A stretch of 64,000 nt of DNA from Limisphaera sp026417315 (GTDB lineage: Bacteria > Verrucomicrobiota > Verrucomicrobiia > Limisphaerales > Limisphaeraceae), in assembly GCF_049537125.1 (NCBI RefSeq), contig NZ_JBMVQY010000002.1:248001-312000 (forward strand). The letters run 5' to 3'. Of this stretch, positions 1 to 8,625 are shown one piece after another. Below the pieces are notes generated by a model that saw only the letters and a list, made by a program, of their open reading frames with translations, was not told the origin of the DNA and made no database searches. Position numbers and translations under genes: made by a program. Position 1 is the first letter of the stretch; the number at the start of each line of letters is the position of its first letter.

Positions 1-237
1 GCTCGTTCTTCCCGTGGCGCATCTCGGGTTTTGGGATACTCCGAGCGCCGGGCGGCTTCCGGCGGTCCTCAGCAGGGGAAAAGGAGGGAAAACACCATTG
101 CTTTCGAACCCCTGCTTTCGGGGCTCAACCACGGAGACGGGCCCTGCTTGCCCGGCACCTGCACCGGAACTTGTTCCTGCTCGTTTCCGGCAAACCGAGT
201 GGGTGCCGAAACCGGCGTTGGCGGTCGGCGCGGTTTC

Positions 238-243
238 TATAAA
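238..243 (+). promoter_or_regulatory. Possible -10 box upstream of the sensor kinase
   Basis: TATAAA lies 24 bases before the ATG of the kinase gene, in otherwise GC-rich DNA. A weak TTGGCG is found 14 bases upstream, which is short of the usual 16-18 spacing, so this is only a candidate. Nothing else was recognised in bases 1-266. Confidence 0.25.
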
Positions 244-266
244 ATCGACGGCGGGGCCGCCGAGGC

Positions 267-1859
267 ATGAAAGTACCGAGGAGCCAAAGGAAACATGCAC
301 AGTCACCGGGCGTGAACCAGGGTCGGATGGCGAGGGCAATCGGGCGCATCCTTCGCCGGAGGCACGACGGCTTCCGGCTGCGGGCACGGCGCATTCGGAT
401 TCATCCGAAGCGAGCACGGCAGGCGTGGCTGGTGTGGGTCTGCGTGCTTGCCGGGCTTGGCGGAGTTGGCGCCGGCGAGAGCATTGGGGGATCCGGGGTG
501 CGGCTGGACCCGGAGTGGAAGGTGGGCGCCTGGATTTGGGATGCCCGGTGGTTTGACAAACAGACCTGCCGGTTCTGGCGTGGGATCGACATCCCGGAGG
601 AGGCCCCCGTGGCCCGGGCCCGACTACGCATCACGGCGGACAACGGCTTCCGCCTGATGGTGGACGGACGCGAAGTGGGCCGGGGCAGCGACTGGCGGAG
701 TCTGACGGAATACGACCTGACCCAGTTGTTTCGGCCGGGCCGGCACGTGCTGGCGGTGGAGGCCTTCAACGATCGTTTGGAGGCCGGCGTGCTTGCCGGA
801 TTGGTCGTCACACTGATGAACGGCCGGAGCCTTGAAATCGCCACGGACACCAACTGGTGGGTGGTGCCCGGAGAGGAACGTGGCTGGGAACGACGCCGAC
901 AGCCCCGACCGGGATGGCGGCCGGCCGTGGTGGTGGGAGGTTTTGGTACTGCGCCGTGGACCACCCGACCCCTGGCCGTGACGGAGATGCCGGCCCTGCA
1001 GCCATTGGAGTTGCGGTTCTGGCAGCGCGGCTGGTTCCAACTGGCGTTGCTGGCCTGCTGCGCGGCTGCGGTTGTCTCCAGTCTGGGGCTGATGATTCGC
1101 TTGACCGGACAGCGCGAGGCGGAGCGGTTGCTGCACCGCGAACGGATGCGGATGGCCAGAGACCTGCACGACGAGCTGGGGGCCGGATTGACGCAACTGC
1201 TCTTGTTGGCCGAGGTGGCCCGCAAGGAACCGGGCGCGGGAGATCGCGTGCGGGAATCCTTGGAGGCCTTGTGCAGTCGTGCCCGCGCCCTGGGGGCTGC
1301 CCTGGACGAAATCGTCTGGGCGGTGAATTCGCGCCGGGACACCCTCCGCGATTTCGTCAGCCACACCTGCAAGTATGCCGGGACCTTCCTGGAACAGGCG
1401 GGGATGCGTTGCCGACTCGACGTGCCTTCGGATTTGCCCGCGGGACCGTTCGCGCTGCCGTGCCGGCGCAATCTGTTCCTGGCGGTCAAAGAAGCGCTGA
1501 ACAACGCCGTTCGGCACAGCGGGGCACCGGAGATCCACCTCCGGTTTCGACACGAGCGTGGACGCATCTCGGTGCAGGTGGAGGATGCAGGTCGCGGCTT
1601 CGATCCCGCTGGCGTGTCGGAAGACCGCAACGGTTTGGCGAACCTGCGGCAGCGGATGGCGGAAGTGGGCGGGCAGTGCGCAGTGGAAAGTGCACCCGGC
1701 AAGGGCTGTCGCGTGACGCTCGAGGTGCCGCTGCATCCACCTGCGGGCCGATGGTGGCGCCGGGGCCGGACCCGGGAGGCCGGAGCCGCGGCTCCGGTGC
1801 GAGTTCCGGCGGCCGGGACCGGCGACAAGGGTGGGACGGGCCCGGGAGGTGCAGCATGA
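267..1859 (+). CDS. Membrane sensor histidine kinase, HPK7/NarX-like, with jelly-roll-like periplasmic domain
   Basis: A 530-residue two-component sensor kinase. After an Arg-rich stretch comes a hydrophobic export segment (about residues 51-71), then a periplasmic region starting WIWDARW with ARLRITADNGFRLMVDG and RPGRHVLAVEAFN, a pattern known from sugar-binding jelly-roll domains of rhamnosidases and related hydrolases. A transmembrane helix lies near residues 255-280. The cytoplasmic part has a HisKA_3 dimerisation motif RDLHDELGAGL with phospho-acceptor His301 and a HATPase_c domain (KEALNNAVRHS, EDAGRGFD, GLANLRQRM). The stop overlaps the response regulator start by ATGA, so the two are co-translated and almost surely partners. 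The ligand is unknown; a glycan-related signal is inference from the sensor fold. An internal ATG at 327 is an alternative start. Confidence 0.88.
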   Translation: MKVPRSQRKHAQSPGVNQGRMARAIGRILRRRHDGFRLRARRIRIHPKRARQAWLVWVCVLAGLGGVGAGESIGGSGVRLDPEWKVGAWIWDARWFDKQTCRFWRGIDIPEEAPVARARLRITADNGFRLMVDGREVGRGSDWRSLTEYDLTQLFRPGRHVLAVEAFNDRLEAGVLAGLVVTLMNGRSLEIATDTNWWVVPGEERGWERRRQPRPGWRPAVVVGGFGTAPWTTRPLAVTEMPALQPLELRFWQRGWFQLALLACCAAAVVSSLGLMIRLTGQREAERLLHRERMRMARDLHDELGAGLTQLLLLAEVARKEPGAGDRVRESLEALCSRARALGAALDEIVWAVNSRRDTLRDFVSHTCKYAGTFLEQAGMRCRLDVPSDLPAGPFALPCRRNLFLAVKEALNNAVRHSGAPEIHLRFRHERGRISVQVEDAGRGFDPAGVSEDRNGLANLRQRMAEVGGQCAVESAPGKGCRVTLEVPLHPPAGRWWRRGRTREAGAAAPVRVPAAGTGDKGGTGPGGAA

Positions 1860-2545
1860 ACGCAAGCAAAGCGCCGGCGCAGGGTGAGGCGGTGCGGACG
1901 CCGTTGCGGGTGGCGCTGGTGGAAGATCAGCGGGACGTGCGGGAGAGTTGGGCGCGGCTGGTGGATTCGTTTGCCGAGTTTCGGTGCATCGCCGCGTGTG
2001 CGTCCGGAGAGGAGGCCCTGCGCACCCTGCCGGCGTTGCGGCCGGATGTGATTCTCATGGACATCTTTCTGCCGCGGATGTCGGGGATCGAATGCACGGC
2101 CCGGCTGAAGGCCAGCCTGCCTGAATCGAAAATCGTGATTCTGACCGCCTCGGACGACGATGAACTGGTATTCCTTGCCCTGGAGGCGGGGGCGGACGGG
2201 TATTTGCTGAAGCGGACCGAGCCGGAGTCGCTGCGTACGGCGTTACTGGATGTCTGGCAGGGAGGTGCGCCCATGTCGAGCGTGATTGCCCGGCTGGTGG
2301 TGGAGTCGTTCCGCCACAAGGGTCGAGGGAGTGCGGATTTCGTCCGCTTGAGCGCGCGGGAGGAGGAGATTTTGCTGCTTTTGTCCAAGGGCTATGCCAA
2401 CAAGGAAATCGCCGATCGCCTCGGCGTCAGCACCGAGACCGTGCGCAGCCACCTGAAACACATCTACGAAAAGCTGCACGTGCGGTCGCGGGCGGAGGCG
2501 GTGGCCCGTTACATGACGGCGCGTCTGCCGCGCAACGAAGTCTGA
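1856..2545 (+). CDS. NarL/FixJ-family response regulator
   Basis: A 229-residue DNA-binding response regulator. The receiver domain (about residues 17-135) has the acidic pair E23/D24, phospho-acceptor Asp69 in ILMDIFLP, Thr97 and Lys119, so the phosphorylation site is complete. A short linker leads to a LuxR-type helix-turn-helix (about 163-225) with LSAREEEILLLLSKGYANKEIADRLG split over the scaffold and recognition helices. Its ATG overlaps the stop of the upstream kinase, which fixes the start and the partner. Such pairs act by phosphorylation-dependent dimerisation and promoter binding. The target genes cannot be told from the window. Confidence 0.93.
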   Translation: MNASKAPAQGEAVRTPLRVALVEDQRDVRESWARLVDSFAEFRCIAACASGEEALRTLPALRPDVILMDIFLPRMSGIECTARLKASLPESKIVILTASDDDELVFLALEAGADGYLLKRTEPESLRTALLDVWQGGAPMSSVIARLVVESFRHKGRGSADFVRLSAREEEILLLLSKGYANKEIADRLGVSTETVRSHLKHIYEKLHVRSRAEAVARYMTARLPRNEV

Positions 2546-2674
2546 AGAACCGGATCCCCCGGTCCAGTGCATTTGGCGCATTGACCGCCGCTGGTTCCCA
2601 CCGCTAGGGTGGTTTCGGCCGGCCTGACAGAGCCGGGCATTGAACCAGAACCGATCATGAGAAGCGTCCTCGTC

Positions 2675-3529
2675 ATGAACTCACAGCCTCACAATCCGGT
2701 CTCGCGTCGTGCCTTCCTGCGCACGGGCCTCGGCATGGTGGGAATTGCGGCGTTGAGCCGCGGGACAGAACTATGGGCGGCCGCGGAGCGGCGAAAGATC
2801 CCGGTGGGCGTGCAGTTGTACTCGGTCCGCGAACTGTGTGCCAGGGATCTGCCGGGCACGTTGGCCGCAGTGGCCAAAATCGGTTACAAGGGAGTCGAGT
2901 GGGCCGGCTATTACAATCGCAGTGCCCGGGAGTTGCGACGCATGCTGGACGACGTGGGTCTCGTCACGTGTGGTACCCACACGCCGTACGAAAGCATCCT
3001 GCCGCAGAACCTGGAAGCGACGATCGAGTTCAACCAGATCCTGGGCAACAAATTCCTGATCGTTCCGTGGATGCAGGGGAAAACCCGGCAGGAATGGCTC
3101 GACCGGGCGCGGCTGTTCAACGAGGTGGCGGAGAAGGTTCGGGCGCATGGGATGTACGTGGGCTATCACGCCCACGCGCACGACTTCGAGAAGTTCGAGG
3201 GCCAAACGGCATGGGACCTCTTTTTCGGGAACACGCGTCCGGAGGTGGTGATGCAACTGGATACCAGCAATTGCATGGCGGGAGGCGCCGACCCCGTGGA
3301 GGTCCTGCGACGATATCCGGGCCGGGCCATCACCATCCACCTCAAGGCGCACGGCGGAGGTCCAGAGGCGGTCTTTGGCGAGGACAAGGTGGACTGGAAG
3401 GCGGTGTTCGAGTGGTGCGAGACGCAGGGGGGCACCCAGTGGTATGTCGTCGAGCACGAGTCCAGCAAGGATCCGATGGATGCCATCCGGCGTTGTTACG
3501 CGGCGCTGCAGAAAATGGGGAAAGTGTGA
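2675..3529 (+). CDS. Tat-exported sugar phosphate isomerase/epimerase-like protein (TIM barrel)
   Basis: A 284-residue AP-endonuclease-2-type TIM-barrel protein of the xylose isomerase-like superfamily. The N-terminus has a twin-arginine signal, SRRAFLRTGLGM, followed by a hydrophobic stretch, so it is predicted to be exported folded. Family marks include VGVQLYSVRE, the metal-ligand-like YHAHAHDF, MQLDTSNCMAGG, and IHLKAHGG. These proteins are numerous in Verrucomicrobiota and Planctomycetota and are usually of unknown substrate, thought to act on sugars or cyclitols. The ATG at 2675 is chosen because a GAGAAG lies 10 bases upstream; in-frame ATG codons at 2657 and further upstream are possible. 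It stands alone, with no operon partner on the same strand. Confidence 0.85.
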   Translation: MNSQPHNPVSRRAFLRTGLGMVGIAALSRGTELWAAAERRKIPVGVQLYSVRELCARDLPGTLAAVAKIGYKGVEWAGYYNRSARELRRMLDDVGLVTCGTHTPYESILPQNLEATIEFNQILGNKFLIVPWMQGKTRQEWLDRARLFNEVAEKVRAHGMYVGYHAHAHDFEKFEGQTAWDLFFGNTRPEVVMQLDTSNCMAGGADPVEVLRRYPGRAITIHLKAHGGGPEAVFGEDKVDWKAVFEWCETQGGTQWYVVEHESSKDPMDAIRRCYAALQKMGKV

Positions 3530-3703
3530 ACACGGCCCGGTCCGGGGGCCGGCTCTGTGCGTGGCTTGAGACGATGCGGGCGCGCCGTGGGCGGTGCGGC
3601 GGCGTGTCCCGTGCACTTCCTGGCCGGCAGGGCCTTGTCCGCCGCTTCGCTTGGGCAGAGTTTTGCAGGACGCGGCGGGGAGGGTGAAAAAGGCAGAAGC
3701 TCC

Positions 3704-4261
3704 TTACTTTTCCTTCAGCGCAGCTTCGATTGCCTGCACGAGTTCCTCTGACTCGGGCGCCACCCGCGAGTCGAACCGTTTCAGGATTCGGCCATCCCGG
3801 CTGACCAGAAACTTGGTGAAGTTCCAGCGGATGTCGCCGGGGTAGGGGGAGTCCGGACCGGCCAGCCACTGATAGAGGGGATGTCGGCCGGGGCCGTTGA
3901 CCTCGATCTTGCTGAACAGCGGGAAACTGACCTGGTAGCGAGTGGTGCAAAACTCCTTGATCTCCTGGGGTGTCCCGGGCTCCTGATTGCCGAACTGGTT
4001 GCAGGGAAATCCCAGCACCACCAGTCCGCGGTCGCGGTATTTGCGATACAACTGTTCCAGTCCGGCGTATTGCGGGGTGAAGCCGCATTTGGATGCCACG
4101 TTGACGATCAACAGGACTTTCCCGCGATACTGGCCCAGGGTGGTCTCTTTGCCATCGATGTCCACCAGCTTCAGGTCGTACGGGGCCGAGGGACTGGGGC
4201 CGCCGACCACACCCGCCACGGCAGCAGACAGGACCGCGATCACGATCAGCGAGAGTTTCAT
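3704..4261 (-). CDS. Glutathione peroxidase family protein, secreted
   Basis: A 185-residue thiol peroxidase of the glutathione peroxidase family, which reduces hydroperoxides with thioredoxin or glutathione. The catalytic Cys sits in NVASKCGFTPQYAGLE, the family signature LGFPCNQFGNQEPG gives the resolving Cys and catalytic Gln, and WNFTKFLVSRDG carries the catalytic Trp and Asn. An N-terminal hydrophobic segment (MKLSLIVIAVLSAAVAGVVG) indicates export to the periplasm. The ATG at 4261 starts exactly at that signal; the 12 upstream in-frame residues add nothing recognisable. It is divergent from mtnP and convergent with the isomerase-like gene, so it is probably transcribed alone. Confidence 0.92.
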   Translation of the reverse strand: MKLSLIVIAVLSAAVAGVVGGPSPSAPYDLKLVDIDGKETTLGQYRGKVLLIVNVASKCGFTPQYAGLEQLYRKYRDRGLVVLGFPCNQFGNQEPGTPQEIKEFCTTRYQVSFPLFSKIEVNGPGRHPLYQWLAGPDSPYPGDIRWNFTKFLVSRDGRILKRFDSRVAPESEELVQAIEAALKEK

Positions 4262-4420
4262 GCGCGCGAATATTGGGCCGGCCGGACAGCCTGTCAAATC
4301 GGGCGCAGGGCGGACGCCGGCGTCGAGGGCGGATCGGCTCCGGGATCTGGATCCGCGGCATGGGTGTGGGGCGCTTCAAAAAGGCTCGCTTCCGGCCGGA
4401 ACTCTGGCATTTAAGCCCCC

Positions 4421-5293
4421 ATGACCGAACCACGAATCGGGATCATCGGCGGGACGGGCCTGTACGAGATGGCGGAGGTGACCGACCGGCGCTGGGTTCG
4501 GGTGCGCACGCCGTTCGGGGCGCCGTCGGATGCCCTGTTGACCGGGCGCCTGGGCGGTCGGCCGGTGGTGTTTCTGCCGCGCCATGGCCGGGGCCACCGG
4601 TGGTTGCCCAGCGAACTGAATCATCGGGCCAACATCTGGGCGATGAAAAAGCTCGGAGTGGCCTGGATCCTCAGCGTAAGTGCCGTGGGCTCGCTGCAGC
4701 GGCGCTATCGACCTTGCGATCTGGTGCTGGTGGACCAGTTCGTGGACCGCACCAAGAAAAGTGCCGAGCACACCTTTTTCGGGCGCGGGATTGTGGCGCA
4801 CGTGGCCTTTGCGCACCCGATTTGTGAGGAGCTGCGGCGTCTGGTGCTCGAAGAGGCGCGGGCGGCGCGGATCCGGGTGCACGACGGCGGAACCTACGTT
4901 TGCATGGAGGGTCCGGCCTTCAGTACCCGGGCCGAATCGCTCACCCACCATCGACTGGGATATGATGTGATCGGCATGACCAACCTGGGGGAGGCCCGAT
5001 GCGCCCGGGAGGCCGAAATCGCTTACGTCACGCTGGCGCTGGTTACGGATTACGACGCGTGGAGCGATGAACACGAACACGTCACGGTCGATCAGGTGGT
5101 GTCGTATTTGCGCCGCAACGCGGCCACGGCTCAGGAACTGATCCGACGCGTGGTCCCGCGCATCCCGACCGCGCCGGGTTGTTCCTGCCATCGCGCGTTG
5201 GACCACGCGATTCTCACCGATCGCGCCCATTGGCCGGCGGCCACGGTCCGGGCGCTCAAACCGATCCTGGCTCGGCACCTCGACCGGGAGTAG
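4421..5293 (+). CDS. mtnP: S-methyl-5'-thioadenosine phosphorylase
   Basis: A 290-residue purine nucleoside phosphorylase of the PNP/MTAP family. It splits methylthioadenosine, the by-product of polyamine synthesis, into adenine and methylthioribose-1-phosphate for methionine salvage. Seen motifs are the phosphate-binding IGIIGGTGLYEM and PRHGRGHRWLPSELNHRANI, the nucleoside-binding MEGPAFSTRAES, GMTNLGEA, and the base-recognition TDYDAW, whose two Asp residues mark 6-aminopurine (MTA) rather than 6-oxopurine specificity. Length fits the family. No other salvage gene is adjacent. The gene is convergent with lpxB, separated by 74 bases that hold a 7-base-pair inverted repeat (5329-5335 with 5349-5355). 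Confidence 0.93.
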   Translation: MTEPRIGIIGGTGLYEMAEVTDRRWVRVRTPFGAPSDALLTGRLGGRPVVFLPRHGRGHRWLPSELNHRANIWAMKKLGVAWILSVSAVGSLQRRYRPCDLVLVDQFVDRTKKSAEHTFFGRGIVAHVAFAHPICEELRRLVLEEARAARIRVHDGGTYVCMEGPAFSTRAESLTHHRLGYDVIGMTNLGEARCAREAEIAYVTLALVTDYDAWSDEHEHVTVDQVVSYLRRNAATAQELIRRVVPRIPTAPGCSCHRALDHAILTDRAHWPAATVRALKPILARHLDRE

Positions 5294-5367
5294 GCAGAGG
5301 TGTTTCCTCGCCGGCGGCGGCCGGCTCTTCTCCACGCGAAACGTCAGGGTGGAGATCCGGTCGCGTG

Positions 5368-6651
5368 TCATGCCGCCCGGGCCAGGGTCGCCGCAGGGAG
5401 GACGCGAGCGTTTGTCGCCGGCACGGGCAAGCCGGTCGGCTTGCGGCGCAGGCACTCCACGATCGCCTCGGCGGCACGCGCGCAGGCGCCGGGTGGGCCG
5501 AGGCGGGCGCGCACCTGTTGGAGGGCTTCGCGGATGCGCAGGCGGCGGGCATCGTCCAGCCACAATTCCTCGATCAGGGCCGCAAGTCGCTCCGGCGTGG
5601 CCTGATCCTGCACCAACTCGGGATAGACGGGTTCCGGCGCCAACAGGTTCGGCATGGCGAGGTGACGCACGTGGACCAGGTGACGCCCGACCCGGTACGT
5701 CAGGGCCGCGGTTTTGTAGAAAACGATGGCCGGCAATCCGGCCAGGGCACACTCCAGCGTGATGGTACCGGACTTCGTCAGGGCCAGGTCGGCCCGGCAC
5801 AAGGCAGGCGCGGCCGGTCCGGCCTCGACGGGTACCTCTGCCGGCCACTCGGTTTGCCGGAGCATCGGCACCAGGGAGGGATCGGGCACCACGCAGCGGC
5901 CCTCGAGGTTGGGCCAACGCTGTCGCAACCGTCGCCAGGTCGCGGCCAACAAGGGGCCGTGGCGACGCAACTCGTCCGGCCGGCTGCCGGGCAGCAAGAC
6001 CAGCCGGGGTGCTCCGGCGGTGCTGGGACGGTGCACGCTGGAGGCACCGACCGGCCAGCGGTCCACGAGCGGGTGCCCCACGAACCGCACTGGTAGTCGG
6101 GGCGCATGGTGCGCGAACCATTCCGGCTCGAACGGCAGGATGCTCAGCAACAGGTCCAGCGTGCGCTCCATCTGGGCGGCGCGCCCCGGCCGGGACGCCC
6201 ACACCTGGGGCGACACGAACTGGACCAGCACGGGTTGCCATGGATGAAACCAGTCCTGTCGTCGTCGGAGGTATCGGCGGATGGCCGCGGCGAAGCGCAG
6301 GTTGAACGCGCCGTAGTCCACGCCGAGGATCACGTCCGGCTGTCGCTCCACTGCCGCCTGATAGAGCTGCCGGAACGCTCGGTAGTAGTGTTTCAGACGG
6401 GGCAGGACATCGAACAGGCCGATGCTGGCCCAGGGGGTGAGGTCGCAAAGCAGTTCCGCGCCGGCCTGCCGAAGGGCTCGGCCGCCGGCCCCGAAGAACT
6501 CGGGCGGCAACGCGGTGCGCCGGGGCAGGGTTTCCGGCGTGGGTTGGGCGCCCAACTCGATCAGCCGGGGCCGAAGCTGCTCAACCAGCTCGGCCGCCAG
6601 ACGATCGCCGCTGGGTTCACCGGCAATCAACAGGATACGGAACGGGCGCAT
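5368..6651 (-). CDS. lpxB: Lipid-A-disaccharide synthase
   Basis: A 427-residue GT-B glycosyltransferase (family GT19). It joins UDP-2,3-diacylglucosamine and lipid X to make the lipid A disaccharide at the inner membrane, so the organism has lipopolysaccharide or a relative. Motifs in order: AGEPSGD near the N-terminus, VDYGAFNLRFA, the phosphate-binding LLPGSRPDEL, TKSGTITLECALAGLPAIVFYK near the nucleotide site, and the C-terminal NLLAPEPVYPELVQDQ. The ATG at 6651 begins MRPFRILLIAGE, as in relatives; the frame stays open far upstream only because of high GC. It lies 20 bases after the dehydrogenase gene on the same strand, so the two form an operon. Confidence 0.93.
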   Translation of the reverse strand: MRPFRILLIAGEPSGDRLAAELVEQLRPRLIELGAQPTPETLPRRTALPPEFFGAGGRALRQAGAELLCDLTPWASIGLFDVLPRLKHYYRAFRQLYQAAVERQPDVILGVDYGAFNLRFAAAIRRYLRRRQDWFHPWQPVLVQFVSPQVWASRPGRAAQMERTLDLLLSILPFEPEWFAHHAPRLPVRFVGHPLVDRWPVGASSVHRPSTAGAPRLVLLPGSRPDELRRHGPLLAATWRRLRQRWPNLEGRCVVPDPSLVPMLRQTEWPAEVPVEAGPAAPALCRADLALTKSGTITLECALAGLPAIVFYKTAALTYRVGRHLVHVRHLAMPNLLAPEPVYPELVQDQATPERLAALIEELWLDDARRLRIREALQQVRARLGPPGACARAAEAIVECLRRKPTGLPVPATNARVLPAATLARAA

Positions 6652-6671
6652 ATCGAAACGCAGCGATTCGC

Positions 6672-7700
6672 TCAAGGCTTGGTTGACTGGATCTGACGGG
6701 TGATCTCCAGGGCAAGATCCAGGGCCGCTTTGGCGGCCTGACCGTCCACGCGCGGACTCTGCCGGGCACGGACGCATTCCAGGAAATGCCGCAGTTCGAG
6801 CTTGAGAGGCTCGTCTTTGTTGAGGGGGACGGGTTGGCGAACGATCTTGCGGCCGGCATAAGCGGTGACCACGGTGGCCTCTCGACCGGCCAGGGCCAGC
6901 AGCCGGCTGAGCGCAGAACTTTCGGGCTCGTCCGCACCCGCCAAGCGATAAATGAAGCCCTCCTGTGCCCGGTAATCGAGTGAGATGTAACAAGGGTCCG
7001 GCCCGGCGCTGAACACCCGGATCTTTCGCAACCGCTCCGGACTGACGCGGCTGGCGGTCAGGTTGGCCACACACCCGTTGGCGAAGCGAAGCCGTGCATT
7101 CGCAATGTCCTCCGAACCGCTCAACACCGCCACTCCCACCGCCTCCACGCTCACCACGGGCGCCGCTACGAACGCCAGCACGACGTCCAGATCGTGAATC
7201 ATCAAATCCAGCACCACCCCCACGTCGGTCGAACGGGCCGGGTAGGGGGACAGCCGGTGGACTTCGATGAACCGGGGTTGGCGCGCCACCGACTGCAGGT
7301 AATCGAACACCGGATTGAACCGCTCCACATGCCCCACCTGCAGCACACAACCGTGTTGGCGGGCCAGTTCCACCAGTTCGGCCGCCTGCTCGGATCGCTC
7401 GGTCATGGGCTTTTCAACCAGCACATGCCGGCCGCGGCTGAGACAGTGGCGGGCCAGCTCGTAGTGGGTCACCGTGGGCGTCACAATGCTGAGTGCCTCG
7501 CAGGCCTCCACCAGCGACTCAAACGTGGGGAAGGCACGAACCCCGTGCCGGCGGGCGACTTCAGCGGCTGTCTCGGGCACCAGATCGTGGACCCCGACAA
7601 ACTCCGCCTCGCCGGCGGCTGCCAGCTCGGAGTAAATCCGGGCGTGGTGCCGCCCCAACGCCCCGGTGCCGATGACCCCCACACGCAACGTGCGGTTCAT
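6672..7700 (-). CDS. Gfo/Idh/MocA-family NAD(P)-dependent dehydrogenase next to lpxB
   Basis: A 342-residue oxidoreductase with an N-terminal Rossmann fold (VGVIGTGALGRHHARIY, residues about 5-25) and the family's catalytic segment VLVEKPMTE, with Lys in EKP. The C-terminal alpha/beta domain has VGHVERFNP and DLMIHDLDVVLAF. It is the promoter-proximal gene of a two-gene unit with lpxB. In organisms making lipid A from GlcNAc3N, the UDP-GlcNAc 3-dehydrogenase GnnA belongs to this family, so a role in lipid A sugar modification is suggested by context. No GnnB-type aminotransferase is seen here, so the assignment stays at family level. The ATG at 7700 gives the canonical N-terminus. Confidence 0.87.
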   Translation of the reverse strand: MNRTLRVGVIGTGALGRHHARIYSELAAAGEAEFVGVHDLVPETAAEVARRHGVRAFPTFESLVEACEALSIVTPTVTHYELARHCLSRGRHVLVEKPMTERSEQAAELVELARQHGCVLQVGHVERFNPVFDYLQSVARQPRFIEVHRLSPYPARSTDVGVVLDLMIHDLDVVLAFVAAPVVSVEAVGVAVLSGSEDIANARLRFANGCVANLTASRVSPERLRKIRVFSAGPDPCYISLDYRAQEGFIYRLAGADEPESSALSRLLALAGREATVVTAYAGRKIVRQPVPLNKDEPLKLELRHFLECVRARQSPRVDGQAAKAALDLALEITRQIQSTKP

Positions 7701-8625
7701 GAACCCCAGTGTGCGTCGAAGCCCCTCGTTAAGGCAACCGACCATTGGATGGAGGCCGTGGAGTCCCTGACCGCATCCGCGCCGACAGTTGTGGCTTCGG
7801 CGGCAGGAAACCATGCAGCCGATTCCACATCCGCCCAAATCCGCGCGGGACCGAACTTTCCGGCAGCCTGAACCTTCGCAGGTGCCCGGGCTTTTGCCTC
7901 TCGCGCTCTTGCGACCGTCAGAGCCGGGGCGAGCCGGAGGGATTGCACTGACTCCGGGAGTTCCGAGCCCGTCGTTTGGCACGGCCGGCGGGCAACCGAG
8001 GCACAAGGCGAGCCGCCCTCATAAGGATTGCAGCGCCGGGGTTGGTGAGCTGCGTCGTCCCCGGAACCGCATTCCCGAAGGACGTTGAGTTTCAGATGCC
8101 GGGTTTGCCTCCTGACGGCGGCGGCTACCGGTTTCCCAAGCGTACCCGCGAAGGTAGGCGGCAGAAAGTGTAGCGACGCGCTCTCCCGCCGGGCACCCGC
8201 GGGGTTACCGACCAACTACTGAGGACCGGGGGTCACCGACCGTAAACATCCCCGGGGCCGCAGACAAACGTGCCGTGTTGAAGGTGCAGGACCCGGCAGA
8301 GCACCGGCCGCCGCGGATCCCGGGCGACAAGAACTCACCAGAACCCCGGCAGTCGGGAAACGGTGCCATTTTCAATGGTCGGCCGGCGGGGTGTTGACAA
8401 AGTGGCCTGGCCCACGAAGAACATGCGGATTTCCTGGATCAATCGAGGCTCATTGTCGCAGAAGACCCTTTTGTCATCACCCTGCCAAAGCACTTTCAGC
8501 TTGGCAGGGTGGGACCCACACGAAAGCCCGAGCGTCGACACCCATGCCGCCGGCTGTCAAGCGCGGCTGCCGGAGGGTCCGTTTGGAGCTTGCCGAGCGA
8601 ACAGGGGCACTTTAGACGGTGATGT
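7701..8625. other. Intergenic region without recognisable gene
   Basis: This 925-base gap separates the divergent dehydrogenase gene and the SGNH/TPR gene. Reading frames across it are short or have the low-complexity make-up typical of GC-rich non-coding DNA. Apart from the hairpin at 8478-8511 nothing was recognised. Promoters for both flanking genes should be here but no convincing -35/-10 pair was found. Confidence 0.5.
8478..8511 (+). terminator. Strong hairpin, terminator-like but without a T-run
   Basis: A perfect 11-base-pair inverted repeat (CACCCTGCCAA, 8478-8488, with TTGGCAGGGTG, 8501-8511) encloses a 12-base loop. Neither side has a run of T, so simple intrinsic termination is doubtful. 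It lies about 115 bases before the SGNH/TPR gene and could be a leader structure instead. Confidence 0.4.

Noticed and set aside
401..1828. Long minus-strand open frames across the sensor kinase
   Set aside because: They mirror a well-supported kinase in high-GC DNA and have low-complexity Arg/Ser/Pro text with no family signature.
6652..7350. Extension of the lpxB frame upstream of its ATG
   Set aside because: The conserved LpxB start is at 6651 and the extension overlaps the dehydrogenase with unrelated low-complexity text.
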